DNA of 64,000 bases from assembly GCA_037349105.1 (NCBI GenBank), contig JAYJMM010000087.1, positions 918,501 to 982,500 of the forward strand, in the 5' to 3' direction. Both the position numbers and the translations under genes were made by a program. Positions 56,121-64,000 of this stretch are shown one piece after another (positions within the stretch are counted from its first letter, which is position 1; the number at the start of each line of letters is the position of its first letter). This DNA comes from Limnomonas spitsbergensis. Its lineage: Eukaryota > Chlorophyta > Chlorophyceae > Chlamydomonadales. The notes beneath the pieces are model-generated. The model was not told where the DNA came from, searched no databases, and saw only the letters and a list, made by a program, of their open reading frames with translations.

Positions 56121-59100
56121 TCAGGTCTCCCATATGCGCACATGGCCGCTGCCGGACAGCAGCGACAGACAGGACATGTCCCGCGATACGAGCATGCGGT
56201 GCAGCCGGTCGTGGCTGCTGGGCCATGACGCGTTCATCGTCATGCGCGAGACGCCGCTGCTGAGCTCCCAGGACACCACCTTGCCCGACTCCCCGAGGCT
56301 CATGCTCACGACCGAGGCGCCCCCGGCGTGCATCGCGACGTCGCGCACCGCCGTTGTGTGGCCGGTCAGCACGCCGGTACAGCGTCCGCTGCCGAGGTCC
56401 CACACTCTGACCGTCTGGTCCGCCGAGGCGCTGACGGCCGTGCGCCCGTAGTCGTCCATGTCGACGGAGGTGACCCAGGCTGTGTGTCCTTCCATGGTGC
56501 GCACGCACTCCTGCGTTCGCACGTCCCAGAGCTTGATGGTGCGGTCATGGGAGCCGGACAGCGCGATGCTGGCCTGCTCGCTGGCCTTCAGGGACGCGAC
56601 GAGCTCGTGGCCCTTGATAGTATTGACCTGGACATGTGTGAAAGCATAACGCCAGTCTGTGAAACAGCGAATTCATGGCGCTTTGACTTTTGTATATGAC
56701 AATTCTGTGAAGCTGAGCATTTTCAATTTTGCCATATATTTTCAATTCAATGGGGCATCACAGATTCATGTGTTCTGCACAATATGCATGGGGCAGGTGC
56801 CCGACAGCGCTACTGCAACTAAAAGGGTACGGCAACTAAAACGGTACCGCAACCAGGACGCTGAAATGAAACAGCGCCCCCCCTGCTGGGCTCGCTTCTC
56901 GCTCACAACAAGTGACCAGGGTCTATGACATAACCCCCCTGCTCACAGCCCCTTCATGAGAGCTTTCTGCTCAGCTACATTCCGTTACACACATCACGCC
57001 CTACGGCCAAACAGGCCCGGTTCAGCAAAGGCCAAGCTGATTTAGCTTTAGCTTCAATGGGTGCAGCGGTGACCGCCCAGCAGCCTCCCAATCAATGATG
57101 GTCTGGCAGGCGCCAAAAATAATAATAAAACGGCCACAAAGCAACGCAATTTTAATTTAATTTAACGCAGCGCAGCAGGAAATTTAATTTAACATCTTGC
57201 ATCAGTCAAAATAGTATTGATTTCCTATGAATTATGAGCGAAGTCTCTGGCGCTTTACGGTATCCTTGACCGCATACCCTGAACCGTATACTGGTACCCT
57301 TGACTCTATACCCTGAACTGTATACTGGTACCCTTGACTCTATACCCTGAACCGTATACTGGTACCCTTGACTCTATACCCTGAACCGTATACTGGTACC
57401 CTTGACTCTATACCCTGAACCCCATAACCCCATTGTTGTGGGCAATGACGCCGTATGCAGGACTCAGGTGTCACAAAATATGGCGATTTACGGTCGTAAC
57501 CGTAAACAGACGTTCAAAAATAAAACTTTGACTGCTGGCCGCACCGTTAAAGTGTGGATCCTCTCTTGTGTGAATGAGGCTCTCGAGCAGCCACACACCA
57601 TGGCAAATCAGGTGACTGAAACAAAGCGTAAGGTGCCAAGCCTAACAACAGCATTTACGAAGCTAGGCAGTGAATAGAGGATGCATCAGATGACCGGAGC
57701 TCCGGTTAGGGACCTGGCCCAGGGCTTGGCCAAGGGCTGTATTTGTTTGAGTTTACGGTTTAATGCCTGTCATTTACAGTTGTACGGTTGTTTGCATTTG
57801 CCTGTAATTTAGCTAAATCATAATCACCGTAATTACGCCGACACAGAATTCTGAAGTGTAATTGACAACGTAATTACGCTGTAAAAGAAAACTGCCATTC
57901 AAACCATAACAGCAAATCGCCCTACACTGCCACAATGCAGACACTGACCTGCGTAGTCGTCACGACGTCCCACACTTTGATCGCGCGCTGGCAGCCCAGC
58001 AGCACGCGGTCCTCGCCCAGCCAGCACGCGCCGAAATCAAACGAGTCACCGCCCTCGTGCGTAGAGGTCAGCGTTGCGCGCGGCTGCATCGTCGCCAGGC
58101 ACCAGACGCGCGCCGTCTTGTCGCTGCTAGTAACCTGTGTGTTTAGGGTGCACGCATGGTGTCGAAGCAAGAAATAAAGCTACGCCACGTGGGAGCGTGA
58201 AAGTTACAGCGGAAACAGCGCAGCCTGGGCCGAAGTAAGCCTCCGTTACCGTACCACCCCATTGTTTCATGGCAGTACAATCCGGCTCAGTGATCTGCAC
58301 CATATCGCGCCACATCACGCCACCTCAGCAGCACAATCCGGCTAAACCTGCGCATCATGCTATATCATGATACCTTGGTGGTGCGATCCGGCTAAACCTG
58401 CGCCGTATCGCGCCATATTGTACCTTTTGGGGTAGCACAATCTGGCAAATCCTGCGCCGCATCATGCTGCACTGTACACTGTTGATTTCAGTGCACTCCA
58501 TACAGGAATGTTAACCTGTTTTCCATCGACGACTTAGATAAATCTAACTAGCCTTAGGTTAAGGGTGTAGGGTTTAGGGTGTAGGGTTTAAGGGTTTAGG
58601 GTTTTTTATACCTCATTTGACAACGGCTTCTAGGTGGCCACCACCGGGCTGACTGGGACCAATTATTGACCAGCTTAGTGCTAGTGGACCCATGAGCCCT
58701 GAACCCCTTGGCCCTAAACCCTCGCACCGCCAGTTTCCTCCAAGAGTGAGGCCGCTATCCCCGTGATTTTGCCCATGGGACCCGACAGCCTGCCCTTAGC
58801 CCTGAACCCTTGGCCCCAAACCCTCGCACCGCCAGTTTCCCCCCAAGAGCGAGACCGCCATGCCCTTGATCTTTTCCATGTGACCCGACAGCCCACCCTT
58901 AGCCCTGAACCCTTGGCACCAGCCCTCGCACCGCCAGTTTCCCCCCAAGAGCGAGGCCGCCATGCCCTTGATCTTGCCCATGTGAGCCGACAGCCTGCCC
59001 TTAGCCCTGAACCCTTGGCCCCAAACCCTCGCACTGCCAGTTGCCCCCACTGCCAGTTGCCCCCCAAACTGAGGCCGCCATGCCCTTGATCTTTCCCATG

Positions 59101-62100
59101 TGACCTGACAGCCCACCCTTAGCCCTAAACCCTTGGCCCCAACCCTCGCACCGCCAGTTTTCCCGAGGGCGAGGCCGCTGTCCCCTTGATTCTACCCATG
59201 TGACCCGACAGCCTGCCGGCACACATCTGCGTCTGGAGGTCCCAAACCATCAACGACTGCAGGTCGGACTGGTCAGGGAACAGGAGCGCCGTCTTGGTCA
59301 AGCAGGCCGGCAGGTCCGTATCCCATGCGGCAAGCCCGAGGTCCACCTGAGCGCGGCATGCCCATGTATGAATATGAACAATTGTGTGAGGGGGGGGGGA
59401 GACAGGGACAGCGTGGGCATATCTGGTTGGGGAACAGGAGCGCCGTCTTGGTCAAGCAGGCCGGCAGGTCCGTATCCCATGCGGCAAGCCCGAGGTCCAC
59501 CTGAGCGCGGCATGCCCATGTATGAATATGAACAATTGTGTGGGGGGGGGGGAGACAGGGACAGCGTGGGCATATCTGGTTGGGGAAGAGGAGCGCCGTC
59601 TTGGTCAAGCAGGCCGACAGGTCCGTATCCCATGCGGCAAGCCCGAGGTCCACCTGAGCGCGGCATGCCCATGTATGAATATGAACAATTGTGTGTGGGG
59701 GGGGGAGACAGGGACAGCGTGGGCATATCTGGTTGGAAAACAGGAGCGCCGTCTTGGTCAAGCAGGCTGGCAGGTCCGTATCCCATGCAGCAAGCCCGAG
59801 GTCCAGCTGCGCGTGGCATGCCCATTATATGTGAAACACGATATGTGACATAGGCAACGCAAATCTTGGGGGGAAAGTAGTGGTACAGTAGTACAGTAGT
59901 ACAGTAGTACAGTAGTACAGTAGGGACACCTCCGGTAGGAAGACCAGGAAGGCGGCCTGACAGGCAGGCGGGCGGGTCTGCACCCCAGGCAAGCCCGAGG
60001 TCCACCTACGTGGGGCATGCCAATGTGAAGATATTGCAAATTGCGCGGGGGAAGCAGAGACAGATTGGACATGCCTGGTCGGAAAACAGGACGGCGGGCT
60101 TGGTCATGCAGGCAGGGAGGGATGTACCCTGCCTTGAAAAGCAGGGAAATATGGGACATATTCACACATCTGGTCGGGGAAAAGAGCGGCGGCCCTTGTC
60201 ATGCAGTGCTGACAGGTTGGTTGTTGTTACAAAGTTGACGCAACCACCCACAGCCTTTTGCGAAAGGGCCAGGCAGAGCGAACCGGAGAGAAACCAGAGA
60301 ACTAGACAGGCACAAAAATACAGAGAAAACGGGTGGACATTTAAACGAAAACAGAGGACAGAAGCGGAGACGAGGGGGCAACAGACAGGTGAACAGGTCG
60401 GCAGGTCCAGCTCCTGCATGCCAGCAGGTATGGGTCCCAAGAGGAACGCTTGAAGGCCACCGGCGCAAGGCATGCCCATGTGGCCGTGTGTATCGATCAA
60501 AAAGGGGGAAAGCAGGTGAAAGCAGGGGCAGTAGGGACATGTCTGGTTAGGGAAGAGGACGCCGGTCTTGTTCATGCACTCATGCGGGCAGGAAGGGATG
60601 TACCTTTCTATACGGGTCGTGTGTTTGTATATATGTAACACAGATGGGGCATAGGGGGGAAACAGGGACAGTGGGGACATACCTGGTTGGGGTAGCAATG
60701 GGGACATACCCGGAGGGCAAGAACAAGAGCGAGAGGCAGGATGTGTAGATTAAAAAGGAAGCTAGCTTACTTGATTTCCTTCATTCCCCAGTGTTTGTTT
60801 GTTGAATTCCTTTGTTTAACTAGCAAGCTTCCTTCCATAGGAGGCAATCTGTACATGTAGAGGATGGATGGGGCAGGGATATAGGCGGGATATTGGTGAT
60901 GCCTTGGCTATGCTGGCATCCTCCCTTTCATCTCGGCCCAGGGATATCCCTCGTAACGCCACCAAGCCAGCCACAGGGCCAACTAAGCATACCCATATGA
61001 GAAAACTACCGTGAGGAAGTTGCTTCTCTCTTTTCGCCTCATGGTAATGGCGCGGATGTGGCTCCGGCCCCAAGCTGCACTGTTCCCTGAACCCCCACGG
61101 CCTAATTGGGCGTAGCTTCTTTTCTTGCTTTCTTTGCAACGCTACCTCAACCACAGGTCAATTCAAGGAGCATCAGCCAAAGTTTCGCTGTACCACGACC
61201 CAAGGCCTGGTGCCGCTCAGCCTGGCCGACTCCGATCTTTGCCTTTAGGGCAGTTTACTTCGTCGTCATAGTCACTGCCCCGGTTTGGGTGCTATTTCAA
61301 GACATGCTTGACGCTTTAGCACTGTTCCGGCCATCAGCCAGAGGCCAATCGCTGGGCAGGTACGCCAGCTTGGCAGACCGCCATGGGAAGCTAGGGGAAG
61401 TTAGCTGCTTAAAAGAAAGAAATAAAGAAAACTACGCCCCGCAAGGGCGTGAGGGTTAAGGAAACAGCGCGGCATGGGCCTAGGCCGCGTCCGCGCTGTT
61501 ACCATCTTAGCTGCTTCAAGAATATTTTCCTGAAATATACAAGTGTTTCCTGAAATATACAAGTGTTTCCGGAATTATACAAGTGTTTCCTGGCTTATTA
61601 GAGAGATTTCAAAGGAGGACTGGTCAAGGTTTCGTCTAATAGCCCAGTAGCTTCTCTGCCCAGCGTAAAGTATGATAAACAACTGGTGGTTCACACCTCG
61701 CAGATGGTTCAGACCTCGCAGGTGGTTCACACCTTGCAGGTACATTATCCGTCCCGTCAGAGGCCTCCTTGTATGTAGCTTTCAAAGGCTGCATTAACCT
61801 AAACGAGGAAAGCTAGGCCAACCCAGTTTGAGTTTATATTCAGGTACATGTAGCTGGTTCCCCCCCTGGTTCACTCTGCCTGGCACCCTTTTTAAAAAGG
61901 GTGTGGGTGGTCGGTCATTTTTGTAACAAGCAACAACCCTACCCCTCCTCACCTGCAAGCCACAGGGACGTTCTCCTCCTAAACCCTAAACCCTAAACCC
62001 TCACTTCCTCCTCTAAATTTAAAGGTTCTATACTCTCTTCTTTCGATCAGTCGTTACGGGGACTTAGCATTTTATTTGATTTAAAAACCACAGTTCCTTT

Positions 62101-63569
62101 TCTTTTACAACTGAGTAAATTAACCTCCATAGACCCTGAACCCACCTGCGTGTTGATGGCTGGTCGGATCATGTCAATCTCGGGCACTCGACCCTGCGGG
62201 CAATGTTCAGGGTTCAGGGATAAGATGTTTTAGCTAAGCCTTGTGTCTCCTTGGGCAATGGACCCTGCGGACAGGGTTCAGGGTTACAGGGATAAGATGT
62301 TTTAGCGAAGCCTTGCGTCTCCTTGGGCAATGGACCCTGCGGGCAGGGTTCAGGGTTACAGGGATAAGATGTTTTAGCTAAGCCTTGTGTCTCCTTGGGC
62401 AATGGACCCTGCGGGCAGGGTTCAGGGTTCAGGGATAAGATGTTTTAGCGAAGCCTTGTGTCTCCTTGGGCAATGGGCCCAGCGGGGAGGGTTCAGGGTT
62501 CAGGGATAAGATGTTTTAGCGAAACCTTATGTCGCTCTCTTGCACTCCACCCTGCGGGCAGGGTTCAGGTTTGCGGATTTAGATGTTTTAGCCTTATGTC
62601 TCCATGGGTAATGGACCCTGCGGACAGGGTTTAGGATTTAGGGTCAGGTTTTATAGCTAAGCCTTATTACTCTCTCGGGCAATAGACCCTGCGGGCAGGG
62701 TTAAGGGTCAAGGGTTTAGGTGTTTTAGCTAAGCCTTGAAAAAATCTCAGGCACTTAACCCTTCAGGCAGACAGCAAGGGGCTGAGAGGAAGAAAGGCAC
62801 AAGATAAACAACGGCCAGAAGAGGGTACGGCCTGGTCGAAGTACCTGAATAAGTGAAATACTGAAATCGACAAGGGAGGCTGAGCAGCAGCCAGAAGAGG
62901 GGGCAGCCCAGTCCAGGTAGAAATAAATAAATAACGACACGTGGATTAATAAGGCAACCCGTTTGGCCATAGCACTAGGTGAGCTACCATAAAGTGTGTC
63001 CATAAAGGGAGTACCTGAAGCAGGTACCTGAAGAAGGTTGCAGGCACAGGCTCGATCAAGCGCCATTGGGGCGCCCATGGGACGGGCAAATGCTGAAAGG
63101 TATGAGGTAAGCTGTGATGTTTTGTTTGAAATGTATATGCCCACTCACTCACACACCAGACCCCACTCACCCCAAACATCACACCACTCACCCACACAGC
63201 TGCCCATTCACTTACACATCCGACCCCACTCACCCAAACATCACACCACTCACCCGCACAGCTGCCCATTCACTCACACATCAGGCCCCACTCACCCTCA
63301 TTCCCAGCAGCTGGCGGTACGTCTCTGGGCGCAGCCGGTCCAGCATCGCCGTGAGGTGCGGCGAGTCCAGCGCCCGGCGGACGGTCAGGTCCCCCGGCTG
63401 ATGCAGCAGTTGCTTCAGGAGACAATCCACGATTGGCTCGCACTGCCGTGCATCCGCAAGAACCAGCCACTGGATTGGGCCCGGGTGTCCTGCGAGGTCC
63501 GCAGGAGCGATCGGGACGTCCGGCCAAAGTTGCATGCTGCGGCAGCCTCCGCGCACGGCGTCAACGCAC
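56121..63569 (-). CDS. WD40-repeat protein, 3' exons (5' end outside window)
   Basis: Minus-strand exons: 63569-63296, 59346-59152, 58134-57949 and 56627-56121 (stop TGA). The last three join in phase 0 with GT-AG sites; the first also ends in phase 0, but intermediate exons cannot be excluded. The first exon encodes a helical segment without WD repeats (PIVDCLLKQLLHQPGDLTVR). The rest carries blades ending SLMVWDL, KTARVWCL, AIKVWDV, TIKLWDV, TVRVWDL, KVVSWEL and HVRIWET, with GH dipeptides before several. WD40 propellers are protein-interaction scaffolds; no specific partner can be read from the sequence. The first exon starts in phase 2, so at least one more exon lies upstream. The gene converges on the SUMO protease gene. 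Confidence 0.85.
57255..57425. repeat. 38-bp tandem repeat in a WD40 intron
   Basis: Five copies of ACCCTGAACCGTATACTGGT plus ACCCTTGACTCTAT. The neighbouring plus-strand ORF 57402-57677 begins inside it and has no recognisable domain. Confidence 0.9.
58166..58256 (-). mobile_element. SINE-like ~90-bp element, copy 5
   Basis: AAGAAATAAAG tail, hairpin ACGCCACGTGGGAGCGT, AACAGCGCAGCCTGGGCCGA and CTCCGTTACCG. It inserted about 30 bp upstream of the acceptor of WD40 exon 58134-57949. Confidence 0.6.
58260..58470. repeat. ~60-bp repeat, related to 2336-2470
   Basis: Four units with GTGCGATCCGGCTAAACCTG plus CGCCGTATCGCGCC. A telomere-like GTGTAGGGTTTAGGG tract follows at 58560-58610. Confidence 0.7.
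58700..59140 (-). repeat. Four decayed copies of a WD40 exon donor end
   Basis: The exon end GHMGRIKGTAASPSGKLA with donor GCG/GTGCGAGGGTT (59152) is followed, going 3' on the minus strand, by copies at about 59028-59115, 58920-59000, 58808-58890 and 58715-58795. Translations such as GHMGKIKGMAASLLGGNW are recognisable, and each keeps GGCGGTGCGAGG at the donor position. Confidence 0.9.
59376..60490 (-). repeat. Decayed copies of a WD40 exon acceptor end
   Basis: The acceptor GCGCTCAG/GTGGACCTCGGGCTTGCC (59346) with its exon start VDLGLAAWDTDLPACLTK is repeated upstream on the minus strand at about 59500-59430, 59670-59590, 59800-59750 and 60000-59935, and in weaker form to 60490. The first three copies keep CTCAG or CGCAG at the site. 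The array period is about 170 bp. Confidence 0.9.
60225..60290. repeat. Dispersed motif, copy 2 (copy 1 at 27095-27150)
   Basis: CAACCACCCACAGCCTTTTG then CGAAAGGGCCAGGCAGAG, preceded by GTTGTTACAAA, as at 27095. Conservation over about 60 bp between two genes' introns suggests a mobile or structured element. Confidence 0.6.
61043..61142 (+). mobile_element. SINE-like ~90-bp element, copy 6
   Basis: GGTAATGGCGCGGATGTGGC start, hairpin ACGGCCTAATTGGGCGT, then TTCTTTTCTTGCTTTCTTT tail. Same orientation as the copy at 6837. Confidence 0.6.
61418..61507 (-). mobile_element. SINE-like ~90-bp element, copy 7
   Basis: AAAGAAAGAAATAAAGAAAA tail, hairpin ACGCCCCGCAAGGGCGT and GTCCGCGCTGTTACC. It lies 280 bp from copy 6 in the opposite orientation, so the two could pair in a transcript. 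Confidence 0.6.
61515..61750. repeat. Two short tandem repeats
   Basis: ATATACAAGTGTTTCCTGAA about four times (61520-61595), and GGTTCACACCTCGCAGGT three times (61688-61742). 61750-62160 holds a short telomere-like stretch near 61980 and nothing else I can assign. Confidence 0.75.
62165..62760. repeat. ~60-bp repeat with telomere-like flank, 9 copies
   Basis: AGGGATAAGATGTTTTAGCT plus AAGCCTTGTGTCTCCTTGGG and CAATGGACCCTGCGGGCAGG, with rising divergence towards 62760. It lies in a WD40 intron. Confidence 0.92.
62950..63000. repeat. Dispersed repeat, copy 2 (copy 1 at 855-910)
   Basis: Core TAGCACTAGGTGAGCTACCA with the flanking CCGTTTGGCCA, matching the first copy over about 45 bp. Behind it, 63120-63300 is a ~57-bp CACTCACC-type tandem repeat of three copies that runs to the exon donor at 63296. 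Confidence 0.6.
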
Positions 63570-63599
63570 CTGGGTAGACGGCAGCAGAAAGGTCGAGGG

Positions 63600-63825
63600 A
63601 TTCAACCCGAGCCCTGAACCCCGAACTGCAGGAGAAGGGCAACGCCTTACAAGCGGGGCTGAGGAGAAGGGGGGTCGGGGTTCAGGGTTAGGATGGCTGT
63701 TTGGATTGAACTGTGCACCGTTGACGCATCTAAGCCGCCGCAACAGAAAGGAGGAGGGGTTGCACGTAACCCTCAACCCCAAACTGAAGGACGGCAGCTA
63801 CACCTCACAACCGGTGCGGAGGATA
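63600..63825 (-). repeat. Decayed copy of the acceptor of WD40 exon 63569-63296
   Basis: On the minus strand the acceptor context CCTTTCTGCTGCCGTCTACC CAG/GTGCGTTGAC is copied about 150 bp upstream as CCTTTCTGTTGCGGCGGCTT AGATGCGTCAAC (63755-63715). The leader (CCCTCAACCCC...CTTCTCC type) is duplicated too. Confidence 0.78.
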
Positions 63826-64000
63826 AGAGACTTAGGGTTAAGAGACTTAGGGTTAAGAGACTTAGGGTTGAGCGACTTAGGGATAAGAGACTTAGGGTTA
63901 AGAGACTTAGGGTTAAGAGACTTAGGGTTAAGAGACTTAGGGTTGAGAGACTTAGGGTTAAGAGACTTAGGGTTAAGAGACTTAGGGTTAAGAGACCTAG
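63826..64000. repeat. 16-bp telomere-like repeat, running off the window
   Basis: Eleven copies of AGAGACTTAGGGTTA(A). Only TTAGGG-like cores within a longer unit, so it is an interstitial satellite and not a true telomere. Confidence 0.92.

Noticed and set aside
57402..57677. 91-codon plus-strand ORF in a WD40 intron
   Set aside because: Begins in a tandem repeat and shows no domain or splice context; possible but unsupported.
63826..64000. Possible chromosome end (TTAGGG-like repeats)
   Set aside because: The unit is 16 bp with only a telomere-like core and similar tracts occur throughout the window; it is interstitial.

Overview
The window is nuclear eukaryotic DNA. It contains GT-AG introns, coding exons of 60-400 bp separated by kilobases of repeat-filled intron, a pseudogenised LINE, and many interstitial tracts of the plant/green-algal telomere motif TTTAGGG. 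The exons are GC-rich, with Gln/Ala/Glu-rich low-complexity protein stretches. The best guess is a repeat-rich green alga (chlorophyte or prasinophyte, perhaps Cymbomonas-like); the species is an inference from style, not a match. No prokaryotic features, rRNA genes or confident tRNA genes were seen.

Three protein-coding genes can be assembled by following splice phases. (1) Plus strand, about 3.3-12.0 kb: the C-terminal half of a MaoC-like hot-dog dehydratase (hydratase-2 motif, FKRP motif, stop at 12003). Its 5' exons were not found. (2) Plus strand, 21418-54204: a 22-exon gene spanning nearly 33 kb for a Ulp2/SENP6-7-type SUMO protease of about 2173 residues. Every junction keeps frame and the model closes exactly on a stop codon. 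It has two CxxC pairs, the protease core (His477, Asp500, Gln583, Cys589 in this model), several SUMO-interacting motifs and a very long acidic tail. (3) Minus strand, 63569-56121: the 3' part of a WD40-repeat gene, convergent with gene 2, with its 5' end beyond the window.

Between genes 1 and 2 (11-21 kb) is a mobile-element graveyard: a LINE on the minus strand (endonuclease, reverse transcriptase with a damaged YADD box, C-terminal zinc-type region), several truncated LINE 3' ends in both orientations, a roughly 920-bp LTR-like insertion, and a decayed plus-strand ORF of unknown origin. Introns of gene 2 hold three MITE-like elements: 49067-49658 with 5-bp target duplication, 39972-40212 with 8-bp target duplication, and 29354-29790. 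A roughly 90-bp SINE-like family with a conserved hairpin occurs seven times.

The most striking observation is that introns in all three genes are full of decayed tandem copies of their own neighbouring splice junctions. Nearly every large intron of the protease gene carries 1-10 extra copies of the adjacent exon edge plus its GT or AG site. Some of these have grown into satellites, for example a 120-bp, 10-copy array carrying the exon-20 donor and a 101-bp array carrying a MaoC acceptor. One copy duplicates the catalytic-cysteine exon of the protease with Cys changed to Ser. This looks like a recurrent intron-growth process seeded at exon-intron borders.
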